This document shows, piece by piece, positions 8,441-18,189 of a stretch of 64,000 nucleotides of DNA. The position numbers were made by a program, and so were the translations under genes. Below the pieces are notes generated by a model. That model did no database searches and was not told the origin of the DNA. It worked only from the letters and a program-made list of their open reading frames with translations. This DNA comes from Candidatus Obscuribacter sp. (GTDB taxonomy: Bacteria > Cyanobacteriota > Vampirovibrionia > Obscuribacterales > Obscuribacteraceae), in the NCBI GenBank assembly GCA_016712465.1, contig JADJQZ010000001.1:868001-932000 (forward strand). The letters run 5' to 3'. Position 1 is the first letter of the stretch, and each line of letters opens with the position of its first letter.

Positions 8441-10012
8441 ATGTTGAAGAGAAGACAAGAAAGCAAACTTATGATCGTCCTCTTCATGGCCGCCCTGGCC
8501 GGTGCCGGTCTGGCTACTGCTTTGAGCTATAAGCCTCATCAGCTACTGCATGCAGACGGTCGCTATGCAGCCGATCTGCCGACCCTTAGAGGAAAACTAT
8601 CGGATCTGATTCGTATTTGCCGAGAGCTTGACTCTTGTATTCTCGATCATATGGTGGCACGCTCCGAATTAATAGCCTGGCGCAACAAGTTCATTTATCA
8701 GGTTTTCCAGGCCTCTGGAGCCGTTAACGTGGCAGTCGGTAAGGACAACTGGCTTTATTTCTTGAATCCCAGCTCCACGACCGAAGCTCTTGGTTTGAGT
8801 CCTTTTAGCGAAGCCGATCTTGATCTCTGGTGCCGGGGCGTGGAGGCTCGCGCAGAGCGCTTACGGCTGAAGGGCCGCAAGTTCGTTCTTGTCATTGGGC
8901 CAAGTAAAGAAGAGATCTATCCTGAATATCTCGCCGCTTCGCTTAGGCGAGCCGTTGGCGGCGTCTCCCGCCTGGAACAATTAACAGAGCGTCTTAAGCA
9001 GCGAGACAAGGTAAAAGTCGTGGATCTTCGCCCGACTCTTTTAGCTCATAAGGGTGAAGCCCCTCTGTATTTTAAAACCGATACTCATTGGAATGGGCTT
9101 GGTTCTTACTATGCCTATTGTGAACTGTTAAGGGCGCTGCAAGCCGATTTTCCAGCCCTCAAGCCGCTTCCCCTCTCCGGCACTGTCGGCGTGGCTATGG
9201 AGGGAGAGAGCGAATCTGCTGCTGGAAAGGGTCCGGTCGGTGGGGACTTGAGCCGTATGCTTGGTCTGGATCGAGATCGCTTAATGTCCGAGGACCTGAA
9301 AATCCGCTTCCCAGAGCCCTGCCACTGGCGACTTGTGGGGCCAGATGGTAGCCTCTCGAAGGCGCGTGCTCTTTCGATTGCTGAGCATATGCGGCCGGTA
9401 GACACCACTGGCGATACTAATGGACCGCGCTTGTTGATGCTTCGCGACTCTTATGCGATTGCTTTGGTGCCGCTTCTTGCGGAGCATTTCAGTAAGTCTG
9501 CTTTCCTCTGGCAGCGTCAGCTTCCAGCTGATATCGTAGAGAAGGAGAAACCCGATGTTGTGGTTTGGGAATTCGTACAGAGGGCGCTTTACGAAGACCT
9601 CAACTGGGAAAGTGAACTGCGTCAGGTTGAGCCTGTTGCTTTGCCGGGCGCCTCGAAAGTACTTGTTTTTGGTGCCGAGCCGCCGCCTAGTGCTGTTAAG
9701 GCGAGGGGGGCGAAGGTCTTGTTCAATGGGGGTACATTCTTGCAATTTGCCAAGGGTGATGGCTTTGTGGAAGTGCCGCTGCCTTCGCTTGCCGCAGAGC
9801 CTCTGCTGTCCTTGAAATGGCGTTTGTGTCAGAATGGTGACAATGGGCTCAATGTAGAAGTGGAAACTGTTGACGGGAAGTTCATCAAGCTTTTTAGCAG
9901 AAGTGGCGCTGAGGTCTGGCGCTTGCCCGTTAACGCAAAGAAACTACGCTTGAAACACAGTGATGCGCCTTGCATGGTTGAGGTCGGTGAATTCTCGATT
10001 TACAGGCCTTAG
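8441..10012 (+). CDS. AlgX/AlgJ-like SGNH-fold acetyltransferase
   Basis: A 523-residue protein with one N-terminal membrane anchor (IVLFMAALAGAGLATAL) and a periplasmic domain. It contains FVLVIGPSKEEIYPEYL and the hallmark FKTDTHWNGLGSYYAY, the Asp-His pair of the AlgX/AlgJ acetyltransferase family. The ATG at 8441 was chosen because TGGGAG lies just upstream; longer starts would overlap the MBOAT gene. About 120 residues at the C-terminus form an additional, probably beta-rich domain that I cannot name. Pairing with the upstream MBOAT protein supports transfer of acyl groups to an extracellular glycan. An IS256 remnant abuts the stop codon. Confidence 0.8.
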   Translation: MLKRRQESKLMIVLFMAALAGAGLATALSYKPHQLLHADGRYAADLPTLRGKLSDLIRICRELDSCILDHMVARSELIAWRNKFIYQVFQASGAVNVAVGKDNWLYFLNPSSTTEALGLSPFSEADLDLWCRGVEARAERLRLKGRKFVLVIGPSKEEIYPEYLAASLRRAVGGVSRLEQLTERLKQRDKVKVVDLRPTLLAHKGEAPLYFKTDTHWNGLGSYYAYCELLRALQADFPALKPLPLSGTVGVAMEGESESAAGKGPVGGDLSRMLGLDRDRLMSEDLKIRFPEPCHWRLVGPDGSLSKARALSIAEHMRPVDTTGDTNGPRLLMLRDSYAIALVPLLAEHFSKSAFLWQRQLPADIVEKEKPDVVVWEFVQRALYEDLNWESELRQVEPVALPGASKVLVFGAEPPPSAVKARGAKVLFNGGTFLQFAKGDGFVEVPLPSLAAEPLLSLKWRLCQNGDNGLNVEVETVDGKFIKLFSRSGAEVWRLPVNAKKLRLKHSDAPCMVEVGEFSIYRP

Positions 10013-10013
10013 C

Positions 10014-10796
10014 CTATCTTTGTTCAAAAGCTTTCTGATACTGGTGTTGTTGGACAATTAGAAATGATCCGCCACAAAAGTAGTTGACCGCAGACACCTC
10101 AATCAGTTCCAGGCAAACTTGAGTGTTCTCAGTGGCTCCCTGGCGGACGCCCAGGACCTGCTTCTTGCCCCAAATATCAATACCCAGAGCTACGATGTTG
10201 TCGACATCAGCGATTCCGATGCCATCAATCATGATGACAGCAAACTCTCTGTCCGTGAACTGGCGCGTGTAAAACTCTTCCAGGAGTTTGCCGGACTCCT
10301 TTACCGCCCTCCTGCTTACGGCACTGCGGCTAACGCCATGCCCATCTAAGACGTGTTCCAGCGTTTTCTCGTAGTCGCGCGTTGAAACTCCTGCGACGAC
10401 CTTAGCCATCACCGCCTCGTTCATTGCATCCGGGTTAGAGAAAGCTCTGTATGTCTCAAGCTCAACTTCTGTATGCCTGCCAGCAGACTTCTTCACAACC
10501 CGAGGTCTCTGGATATTGACCTTCTGTCCGTTAACGTACACCAGGCCTTGCTGAGTTCCCCAGCGACTCTTGTCATTTTCTGGATCTCGAACATACCTCA
10601 GACCGGCAAGCTTTTCCACTTCGGCTTCCATTGTTTGCCGCACGGCCATCATTCCGACTTCCATCATGAAGTCACGGAGACCCATCCTCACTACCTCCTG
10701 GAGGTCCACCGACTGGACCTTTAGGTCGATTGCCGGTGCTTTCTTGGCGTTTTCTTCCTTGACATGGATGCGTTTGACGTTCGATGATTTATTCAT
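10014..10796 (-). pseudogene. IS256-family transposase, truncated
   Basis: Residues 1-230 match the N-terminal two thirds of IS256/Mutator-type transposases, including the catalytic Asp region AVIMIDGIGIADVDNIVALG. They are nearly identical to the copy at 15467. After TENTQVCLEL the sequence diverges and ends in an unrelated tail (VSAVNYFCGGSFLIV onward), so the part carrying the remaining acidic catalytic residues is gone. The stop lies 1 base from the preceding gene's stop. The 5' flank keeps the element end, see 10847-10899. Confidence 0.85.
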
Positions 10797-10846
10797 GGTT
10801 GATCCTCTTTAGTGGGTTTTTGATTTCGCAACCAAAACCATACCAG

Positions 10847-10899
10847 GCTAGTCCTGGTGGGGATCACCTAAATTTTCAACTACGTCCGGGACAAGGCCA
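10847..10899 (-). repeat. IS256 element end, direct repeat copy A (53 bp)
   Basis: This 53-base sequence is identical to 11007-11059. In reverse complement it begins TGGCCTTGTCCCGGACGT and leads into the transposase 5' region, as the related left end of the second copy at about 15370 does (GACCATGTCCCGAGCG). It therefore contains the element's terminal region. Confidence 0.75.
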
Positions 10900-11006
10900 C
10901 TAAAACGGGTGCACCTTCATGTTTAGTTAAATGTGAGTTTTATTACCGGCGCCGTAATCTTCCCGTTTTTGACTGCCCCGCCGGCTGAATATCTCGCCGC
11001 ATTACA

Positions 11007-11059
11007 GCTAGTCCTGGTGGGGATCACCTAAATTTTCAACTACGTCCGGGACAAGGCCA
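11007..11059 (-). repeat. IS256 element end, direct repeat copy B (53 bp)
   Basis: Exact copy of 10847-10899 in the same orientation, 160 bases away, with no transposase attached. It is an orphan element end left by an earlier insertion or a deletion. Confidence 0.75.
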
Positions 11060-11142
11060 AGTTCTCGGGGTGGGGTCACTATCACCTAATTTCAACTGGG
11101 AAAGAGACATCGCCAGTTGTGGCGTCGCACTGTAGAAAGAAA

Positions 11143-12762
11143 CTAGTGAGCCGTTCTTGGCATCGGCTTTATGTCGATCAACAATCTGGTTCCGTTGTCG
11201 TCTCTGGTTCCGTTTTGTGGGTAAAGTGGTCTTCCATTTTGTCTAATAATTTTGAGTGACATGTAGGATGAATTCTGCAGTATGGCAATACAGGTCGGAA
11301 TTTTTAGATCAAAGAGTTCTCCTGCGGCAATGATTTCAGGTTTAGCTGTCAGGCCCTGCCTGAGGAATAGTCTGGTTCGTAAATCCTTATCTAGAAACTG
11401 GAATTCCACCCGCTCAAAAAGCAGAAATTGCTTTACTGCTCTAAAGCGAAAATAGATTGCATCATTGGACCGATACACACCACAAAGCTCAATCCTCCTA
11501 TCGAAATTTACTGATTCAATTGCGAAGGGAATTGTTTCGGTGAGTTCTCGTTGATAGTTCTGATGTCCTGGAATTGTTAGGTAGATTGCCAAGAGGGCGA
11601 GGGTTGCTTTGCTCGTCAGTTTAGCAAGGTTTTGCATAGAGGCATTGGCATCTGGCTTCTTATCTGATTTCCTCGCGGGCTTGAATAGTTTTCTAGTTGG
11701 CGTCTCAATAAATGAAAACACAAAGAAACTAGTAGAGATAAGTATCAGCAGAAAGAGCGCAAAGTCGGGAACGGATTTATTCAGCGGCAGACATTCGACC
11801 ATGTAGCAAAGGAATATGTGGTGCAGCATGTACATTGCAAAGCTGACTTCTCCCAGTAGGACTAAAGGTTGGAACTTAAGTAGCTTTGAAACGAACCCCT
11901 TCTCTTGCTGGAAAACAAGGATCAGTAGCGCTGAGGACAGAGCCGAAAGTCCGCCGTGACTTGCCCAAAGAATAAAATGCGCTGGAATACTGATCAGGTC
12001 TAGACCGCTAAGTTTTGTTGAAAGGTGGCAAACCAAGATTGTCAAAAGTAGGGTGAGTAACTCAAAAACAGTCGGTAGCTTTGTAGGTGGTATTTTCTCC
12101 CGAGCCGATGCTATTGAGATTCCTAGGGCAAATTCAAATATGCGTGCAAGCGGATTTATATACAGCAATCCATGACTGCTTATGAAGTCCATGGAGTACA
12201 GAGGTGTCTTCGTTAAGGAGACGAACAGGTAACAGCTGACAAGGCTGCAGAATGTAATTAAAATTGGAAGCAGTGTTTTTTTTCGGCCAATGATTAGCAG
12301 GGCTGGAAGGCTGATATAGAAGAACCACTCCGCTGATATGCTCCAAGAAGGAGAATTCCAAGAAAAATAGAATTTTTGAATGGGAATCCATCCATGGGTC
12401 ATAGTTAGATATGCAAGAGAAACTTGCCAGTCCTTAAGGAGGGGCAAGCAATGACTCGGAATCATTAAGAAGAGAGTTGCTAATGCAAAAACATGGACCG
12501 GATAGATCCGCCAGAATCTTGAGAGCAAGTATTGTTTGGCGTTTGCCAAACCGAGGTTCTTATGCGCGTATGTAAGGATAAAGCCGGACAGTACAAAGAA
12601 AAAGGAGACAGCCTGTTCAAGCTCGAATTCCTTTGCGATGCTGATAAGGAATGGAAATTGTGCTTGCGCGTGGTACAAAACAATTGCGAACGCTGCGAAG
12701 AATCGCAGGGAGGTTAAACTGTCTAGGTTCTTCCGGTTTGGGTGCAACGTCTCTCTCAGCAT
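11143..12762 (-). CDS. Acyltransferase-3 family membrane protein with C-terminal extension
   Basis: A 539-residue protein of the acyltransferase-3 (OafA/NolX) family, which O-acylates surface sugars. The N-terminus SLTSLRFFAAFAIVLYHAQ supplies the conserved Arg and His, followed by SFFFVLSGFILTYA and SRFWRIYPVHVFAL. About ten hydrophobic segments fill residues 1-385. A C-terminal domain of about 150 residues (FDRRIELCGVYRSNDAIYF onward) lies after the last membrane segment and is probably extracytoplasmic; I do not recognise it and see no SGNH motifs. The gene starts 15 bases after the stop of the GT-C-like gene, so the two are probably co-transcribed. Confidence 0.85.
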   Translation of the reverse strand: MLRETLHPNRKNLDSLTSLRFFAAFAIVLYHAQAQFPFLISIAKEFELEQAVSFFFVLSGFILTYAHKNLGLANAKQYLLSRFWRIYPVHVFALATLFLMIPSHCLPLLKDWQVSLAYLTMTHGWIPIQKFYFSWNSPSWSISAEWFFYISLPALLIIGRKKTLLPILITFCSLVSCYLFVSLTKTPLYSMDFISSHGLLYINPLARIFEFALGISIASAREKIPPTKLPTVFELLTLLLTILVCHLSTKLSGLDLISIPAHFILWASHGGLSALSSALLILVFQQEKGFVSKLLKFQPLVLLGEVSFAMYMLHHIFLCYMVECLPLNKSVPDFALFLLILISTSFFVFSFIETPTRKLFKPARKSDKKPDANASMQNLAKLTSKATLALLAIYLTIPGHQNYQRELTETIPFAIESVNFDRRIELCGVYRSNDAIYFRFRAVKQFLLFERVEFQFLDKDLRTRLFLRQGLTAKPEIIAAGELFDLKIPTCIAILQNSSYMSLKIIRQNGRPLYPQNGTRDDNGTRLLIDIKPMPRTAH

Positions 12763-12776
12763 TTCAGGCCCACTAC

Positions 12777-15059
12777 CTAGAATTTTTCCTTAGAACAAAC
12801 TAGTTCAACGTTCCCTAGCTCGATTGGTGCCGAGGTGTTATCGACAAAAATCGGCATAATTTGAAGTCCGGTTATGATACTTTCTGGTGCAGGCTGAAAA
12901 AACTTGGTGTCGAAATCGTATGTGTGCCTAAGACCATCTTCAAGCACTGCTGTAGCCATAGTCTTGAGTTCATAGCCATTGAGAACAATGTGTATGCAAC
13001 TTCTTGGTACGACTAGAGATTTTGGAACCTTTAGAGTGTATCTGATGCATTGGATTCTTGAAAAGGGCAGGGCAAGTGAATTTTTAAGAATCAATTTTGG
13101 GCCCGAGCCCGTTACTTTGAATGTCTTTATGCCATCTGATTCATTAAGCTGGATGAGGTTCTCTAGTTCGTAGTTTTCTCTATTTATTTCTATCCGCTTA
13201 ACTTGATGATTGTCATACTGAATCGGTCTGTCAACATTATTAGGTAACGGTAACGCGGACGCGCCTGCGTAATAAGCACCTTTATGAGGTTGAAGTAACA
13301 CAAACATTTCATCAATGAGGCATTTTTTTAGCGCCGTAACCTTTATAGTCGTTTTTGAATTTGCAGGTTCGTCTAGGTCTAGCCTTAGTGTCTTCGACTT
13401 CGAGGTTGTCTGTTTGAGCACTCTTCTATCCCCAAAGATTTCTAATTGGAGCAACGTAGGGTTGTCTTCCGCCTTGATTTCAAGTCTTCTGATATTGTAA
13501 TTGGGCTCTAAAGGTCTCCAGTATATTGATGTTCCTTCTGAAATTGCGAAACGAAGCTTTTCCGGGCAGACGGGAGAAATTTGCTTGTTTTGCTTATTCT
13601 TGACCCAGGATAGTCCGCTGTTTCCGTCTTTACCGTCAATTACTACTTCTGGTTGAAAAAAGCATGACTGCAGGCTTCTGAATTTTGAAGGTGTGCGACG
13701 GAAAGTAATCCAGTTGTTTCTTTCTGCGATGGAAATTGCTTTGTAGATCTTGGAAATTGAGAGAAGTTCGCCACCATTTAAAAACTGAAAGTTGTATGTT
13801 GGTGTTATCCTATATTGTTCAACAAACGTCTGAGCTGAGCCGCTTCGAGCTCGGTAGGTGTAATCGTAAGGGGCTAAATTGAGGTTCGCTTTTAGCAGGC
13901 AAACGGATATCAAAGTCAATATTGCGGTGCAGAGCAGCTTCTTTTGTTGAGTTATTCGTCTTGGACCCGGAAACCACGCCTTTAGAAGAAGAAATACTAA
14001 ACCTATCCAAAAGAACGACGTTAGTGCTACATGCCACTGCGCAACTGCATTACGGAAGGCGCCTAAAACTATTGCACTGCTAAGGCCAAAAACTATCAAA
14101 CTTATGGCTAGTGGTTCTGCTTTGCCATTAGGTAATGAATCCTGCTCTGGGGGGCTTTGACCGCTAGGTTTGGGGTTTGTCCGTACTAGAAAAATAAGTG
14201 CAATATAACCGGCAACTACGACTCCAAGTAGTCCTTGCGAAGTGTAGGTCCAAAAAGATTTGAGGCTGATCTGAGAAAGGTCTGAAGCCGTCAGAATGCC
14301 AAGCATGTCAAGAATTCGCACGGGATTGAAAGTAGAGAGAGAATTCGATGAGGCTTTCTTGAAGCTCATTAAAACAGCGGTATAAGGTAAAGCTGAAACG
14401 CTTGCTGCTAGCAGCCAGCACTTTAGTAGTGAGAAACGGCGATGGATAAATATAAGTGTGAAGTAACTGCAAAACGCAGGGATCAGAATTCCGGCAGAGA
14501 GGCAAGATAGAAAACTGGTAAGAATGAAGCGAACCTGCTCCGCTCGCGAATCCGAAGTCTTTGTGCATGCTGAATTTAGCTGCGAAAGTCCTATTAGGAA
14601 AAATAAGGTTGCTAAACCAAAGACCGTTGATGCGACAGGATATACGAAAACCGTTACCTGTGTGCTGCTGAAACAGATAGTTAGCAAAAGTAATACAGTC
14701 AGAACGCTGCTTCTCGTTATTGGCAACATAAGTTTAGACGTAATGGCAATCTTTGCCAAAGTAACCAGCAAACCCAAAAGACGTTCCGCAAATAGATTCC
14801 AATGAAGAAGTTTTGCGTTTAGAATCCAAACGAGAAGGGGAACAACAGCTACGTGACTGCCGTATGCACAGTCTGTCCAACCTTTTAGGTTGCCTGAAAG
14901 TATTGCGTCAACAGTTGGAATCCATTCGAAGTAGTCGTCTGAAATCACTTCTGAACTATTGAATAGTGCTTCTTGAGAGATTCGTAGAAATTGAAGAGTA
15001 GCTACTAACCCCAATATTGCAACGACTAGATTGCGCAAACGATTTCTTGAGAAGGACAT
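12777..15059 (-). CDS. Large GT-C-like membrane protein, function unknown
   Basis: A 760-residue protein with about ten to twelve membrane segments in residues 1-410 and a C-terminal non-membrane part of about 350 residues. After the first membrane helix comes SEVISDDYFEWIPTVDAILSG. An acidic pair in the first outer loop is typical of GT-C glycosyltransferases that use lipid-linked sugars, so a glycosyltransferase role is possible but not shown. The C-terminal region looks beta-rich (LRLDLDEPANSKTTIKVTA, PIELGNVELV) and may bind carbohydrate. It stands upstream of an acyltransferase-3 gene in the same operon. AT content looks somewhat higher than in neighbouring genes, possibly a sign of transfer. 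Confidence 0.6.
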   Translation of the reverse strand: MSFSRNRLRNLVVAILGLVATLQFLRISQEALFNSSEVISDDYFEWIPTVDAILSGNLKGWTDCAYGSHVAVVPLLVWILNAKLLHWNLFAERLLGLLVTLAKIAITSKLMLPITRSSVLTVLLLLTICFSSTQVTVFVYPVASTVFGLATLFFLIGLSQLNSACTKTSDSRAEQVRFILTSFLSCLSAGILIPAFCSYFTLIFIHRRFSLLKCWLLAASVSALPYTAVLMSFKKASSNSLSTFNPVRILDMLGILTASDLSQISLKSFWTYTSQGLLGVVVAGYIALIFLVRTNPKPSGQSPPEQDSLPNGKAEPLAISLIVFGLSSAIVLGAFRNAVAQWHVALTSFFWIGLVFLLLKAWFPGPRRITQQKKLLCTAILTLISVCLLKANLNLAPYDYTYRARSGSAQTFVEQYRITPTYNFQFLNGGELLSISKIYKAISIAERNNWITFRRTPSKFRSLQSCFFQPEVVIDGKDGNSGLSWVKNKQNKQISPVCPEKLRFAISEGTSIYWRPLEPNYNIRRLEIKAEDNPTLLQLEIFGDRRVLKQTTSKSKTLRLDLDEPANSKTTIKVTALKKCLIDEMFVLLQPHKGAYYAGASALPLPNNVDRPIQYDNHQVKRIEINRENYELENLIQLNESDGIKTFKVTGSGPKLILKNSLALPFSRIQCIRYTLKVPKSLVVPRSCIHIVLNGYELKTMATAVLEDGLRHTYDFDTKFFQPAPESIITGLQIMPIFVDNTSAPIELGNVELVCSKEKF

Positions 15060-15240
15060 AAGCTTGATCTATCCTATTTCTTAGGGAAACCAGGACGCAA
15101 CCATGCCGGATAATCTCGCCTACTTCAGAATAGCATTCATAAAACCGAAAAGGCTACTGGTTGTTAATGGCAAACTAAAAGTACACCAGTTTGGCAGGAA
15201 TGGCAGCCGAAAAGCGTACCACCTGGCAGCCTGGCCTGTG

Positions 15241-15369
15241 GTCACTTCTTGCCTGATTGGCGAAAGCTTTTCTCAGGTGCCGCACTCGACGAAGCAGCCA
15301 CCTGTCCTTCGCTTCAAAAACTGCATCGCGTAGCTACACTTTTTAGAACCGCTCTGGCGCAGCAGACCA
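15241..15369 (+). pseudogene. Fragment of an SGNH-like gene
   Basis: Read on the plus strand, this stretch encodes SHFLPDWRKLFSGAALDEA, then LFRTALAQQ. It is a diverged copy of residues about 190-234 of the chimeric gene at 19179-20498. It begins abruptly at 15241 and is cut at about 15369 by the end of the second IS256 copy. The complementary piece (residues about 148-187) lies at 19020-19130 on the other strand. The flank 15060-15240 has a short open frame but nothing recognisable. Confidence 0.75.
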
Positions 15370-16760
15370 TGTCCCGAGCGTGGTTGAAAATTTAGGTGTT
15401 CCCCACCAGGACTAGCCTGGTATGGTTTTGGTTGCGAAATCTAAAAAACACTAAAGAGGAACAACCATGAAGAAATCAGCGAACGTCAAGCGCATCCATG
15501 TCAAGGAAGAAAACACCAAGCAAGCACCGGCAATTGACCTAAAGGTCCAGGCGGTGGACCTTCAGGAGGTCGTGAGAATGGGCCTCCATGACTTCATGCT
15601 GGAAGTCGGAATGATGGCCGTGCGGCAAACAATGGAAGCCGAAGTGGAAAAGCTTGCCGGTATGAGGTATGCCCGAGATCCAGAAAATGACAAGAGTCGC
15701 TGGGGAACTCAGCAAGGCCTGGTGTACGTTAACGGACAGAAGGTCAATATCCAGAGACCTCGCGTTGTGAAGAAGTCTGCTGGAAAGCATACGGAAGTTG
15801 AGCTTGAGACATACAAGGCGTTCGCTAGCCCGGATGCAATGAATGAAGCGGTAATGGCCAAGCTCCTCGCCGGAGTCTCAACGCGTGACTACGAGGAAAC
15901 GGTGGAACACGTCTTGGATGGGCATGGCGTCAGCCGCAGTGCAGTGAGCAGGCGGGCGGTCAAGGAGTCCGGCAAACTTCTGGAAGAGTTCTAAACGCGC
16001 CAGTTCAGTGACAGAGAGTTTGCTGTCATCATGATTGATGGCATCGGAATCGCTGATATCGACAACATCGTAGCTCTAGTCCTTGATGTTTGGGGCAAGA
16101 AGCAGGTCCTAGGCGTCCGCCAGGGAGCCGCAGAGAACACACAGGTTTGTCTGGAGTTGCTGGAGGATATTGTTGATTGCGGGTTAAAGGTTGATGATGA
16201 CTATCTTTTCGTCATCGATGGCTCCAAGGCATTAGCAAAGGCGGTCAAGAAAGTATTTGGCGCCAACTCAGCCGTATAGCGCTGCTAGGTGCATAAGAAA
16301 CGTATCCGACAAGCTACCCAAAGAGCACCAGGAGAGAATCGACAAGAGACTTGCCGCTGCATACTCCATGAACGAACTCGGTGAAGCCCGCCAGGCCGTT
16401 GAGAAAGTCTTCGACGAACTGGCCAGCCTAAATGAATCTGCCGCTGGCAGCCTGTTGGAAGGAATGGAGGAAACGCTTACAGTCCACAAAATCGAGCTGA
16501 CTGACGATCTTAAGCGCATTCTGTCATCCATGAACAGTATTGAGTCGATGTTCTCCATGTCTCGTAGATATAAGAGAAACGTGAAGAAGTGGAACAGAAA
16601 AACCAACCATATTGAACGGACTCTAGTCATGACCCTGGTTGAAGCCGAAGGGCGGTTCAGGAGAGTGCGCGGATACAGAGAACTCAAGAACCGAAAACTT
16701 AGGGAAAAAAGCATGCGTGCCACCACTTGCACTACTAAGGCCGCGTGATAGGATATCAAA
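15370..16760 (+). mobile_element. IS256-family element, copy 2
   Basis: The left end (GACCATGTCCCGAGCGTGG) matches the ends at 10847 and 11007 with several changes, and the same leader precedes the transposase ATG at 15467. I cannot find the matching right inverted repeat after 16748. The right limit is therefore approximate and that end may be deleted. The insertion cuts the SGNH-like fragment at its left side. Confidence 0.7.
15467..16748 (+). pseudogene. IS256-family transposase with nonsense and frameshift mutations
   Basis: The frame covers a near full-length Mutator-type transposase. A TAA at 15992-15994 replaces the TAC (Tyr) of the copy at 10014 in KLLEEFYTRQF. Translation could resume at 16031 (MIDGIGIADIDNIVAL) but meets TAG codons at about 16277 and 16289. 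The C-terminal part (NVSDKLPKEHQERI onward, with the Glu-containing NSIESMFSMSRRYKRNVKKW) is in another frame. All catalytic blocks remain recognisable, so inactivation is recent. SD AAAGAGGA precedes the ATG. Confidence 0.9.
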
Positions 16761-16780
16761 GAGATGAGCAGCCAGAGCCG

Positions 16781-18091
16781 CTATCGCCTGCTTTCTACTA
16801 AGCAAGAGGCATCGCGTGACAAAGGCTCAATGGCGCTATGTCTGGGCTTGAATCTATCTTTCAGCTTCAGAAAGGGCTTTTCAATCAAGAAATATGAGAC
16901 GCTCGCCAGGCTGAGACAAAGAGAGTATTTAACCACATCAACATGGGCGGTTAAATGCGGCTGGCAGGTAATTAAAACTTGATAGATTTGGTTCGTAGCT
17001 ATACCGTGCCACAGATAAAGACTGTAAGAAAGCCTTCCTACAAAAGCCATCAGATTATTCGAGAGCAGCCAATGAACCGGTGAGCTTTGATTGGAGCACT
17101 TGAGGAGTGAAACCAAAAGCGCCGTGGTCACAAGCGAATGCAAAGGCAACTTCAACATCCACCAGTTCAATATGCCATTTGGATTGCGACTAATGATCAG
17201 CTCGGGATGACCAATTTTCAAAGTGGAAAAGACAAAGCCGGCAAACAATAAAACAACCACAAACCAGTGCACGCTTAGCTTGGTAAACTGGGGGAAGGCA
17301 TCCTTATAGTGCAGCAAGACGGCACCGGCGGCACCAAGCAAAAGCCCGTCAAGATGGGTGTCAAATCCTGCAAACAGGCGAACCGAGGTGGCAAAGCAAA
17401 GATAGTGTATTGAGCGGTAGGCAACCATGGCCAAGAAGGCGCTCACCAACAAAGCGAAGAGGCTACGGGCCCATTTATTTTGCTCAAGTCCAGTCAGACG
17501 AGAACGCCAAGTCAAAAGAACCAAGGGGAGTATCAAATAGAATTTCTCTTCCATACCCAGTGTCCATGTATGAACCAGAGGCATAGCATCTACATTGACC
17601 GGAATAAAATGAGTGACAAGCAAAATATCGAAGCAAGAAAAAGCGGCCACTAAAACGTAAGGAAGCCCAGCCCCGAAGACACAAGCGACGGCCAGAAAGA
17701 CAAGCAAAGCTGGTGCAATTCGCAGTATGCGGCGAGCCCAGAAATACTTGAGATTGATGGTGCCGGTTTTACTAAGCTCTGATAGACAGAGGTTTGTAAT
17801 TAGAAATCCGCTGATCACAAAAAATGTTTCTACGCCGACCCAACCGCTCGAGCCGAAAAAGGAGTGAAGGCTGTTGCTTACTTGATGAAAACCAAGCACA
17901 GGCAAAATTGCCAAGGCCCGAAGACCGTCTAGAAAGAGTATCTTCTTTTCGGATAATTTCGAACTGTAGTTTAAAAATGCTTTTGAGTTGATTTGTTTAT
18001 CTAAAGAAGCAGACACGTTCCAAGGATAGGCGACCCTTGGCGCAGCCTCATCTGTCATGAGAATTTGTCTTTCCCTTTGCGTTATGGACAC
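16781..18091 (-). CDS. Acyltransferase-3 family membrane protein (OafA-like)
   Basis: A 436-residue integral membrane acyltransferase. LFLDGLRALAILPVLGFHQ gives the conserved Arg and His; WVGVETFFVISGFLITNLCL and RRILRIAPALLVFL follow in family order. There is no C-terminal SGNH domain. The GTG at 18091 is preferred because GGAGGT stands 4 bases before it; an ATG at 18058 is the alternative. The 3' end lies 33 bases from the broken IS256 transposase. O-acylation of a surface glycan is expected from the family; the substrate is not known. Confidence 0.85.
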   Translation of the reverse strand: MSITQRERQILMTDEAAPRVAYPWNVSASLDKQINSKAFLNYSSKLSEKKILFLDGLRALAILPVLGFHQVSNSLHSFFGSSGWVGVETFFVISGFLITNLCLSELSKTGTINLKYFWARRILRIAPALLVFLAVACVFGAGLPYVLVAAFSCFDILLVTHFIPVNVDAMPLVHTWTLGMEEKFYLILPLVLLTWRSRLTGLEQNKWARSLFALLVSAFLAMVAYRSIHYLCFATSVRLFAGFDTHLDGLLLGAAGAVLLHYKDAFPQFTKLSVHWFVVVLLFAGFVFSTLKIGHPELIISRNPNGILNWWMLKLPLHSLVTTALLVSLLKCSNQSSPVHWLLSNNLMAFVGRLSYSLYLWHGIATNQIYQVLITCQPHLTAHVDVVKYSLCLSLASVSYFLIEKPFLKLKDRFKPRHSAIEPLSRDASCLVESRR

Positions 18092-18189
18092 TCAGACCTC
18101 CAGGGAACCCAAGATTATCATATAGATTCAGCCATTTCGTTTGCACCGGTTAACTTGAGCACGCTCTAATAGTCCGTGACTTTGCCTCC

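Larger units (their letters stand above)
10797..11142. other. IS256 leader and duplicated element ends
   Basis: No gene is seen. The stretch holds the untranslated leader and outer end of the truncated IS256 copy. An exact 53-base copy of that end lies 160 bases further on, and a shorter degenerate copy at about 11075-11100 (GGTGGGG, then ATCACCTAATTTCAACT). It is a scar of repeated IS256 insertion or deletion beside the acyltransferase gene at 11143. Confidence 0.6.

Noticed and set aside
12134..12391. Short minus-strand frames within the acyltransferase and other large genes
   Set aside because: They are shadows of the longer, motif-bearing frames and have no ribosome sites or recognisable domains.
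15103..15333. Open frame of 76 codons upstream of the second IS256 copy
   Set aside because: Its second half is the SGNH-like fragment in a wrong frame and its first half matches nothing, so it is not a gene.
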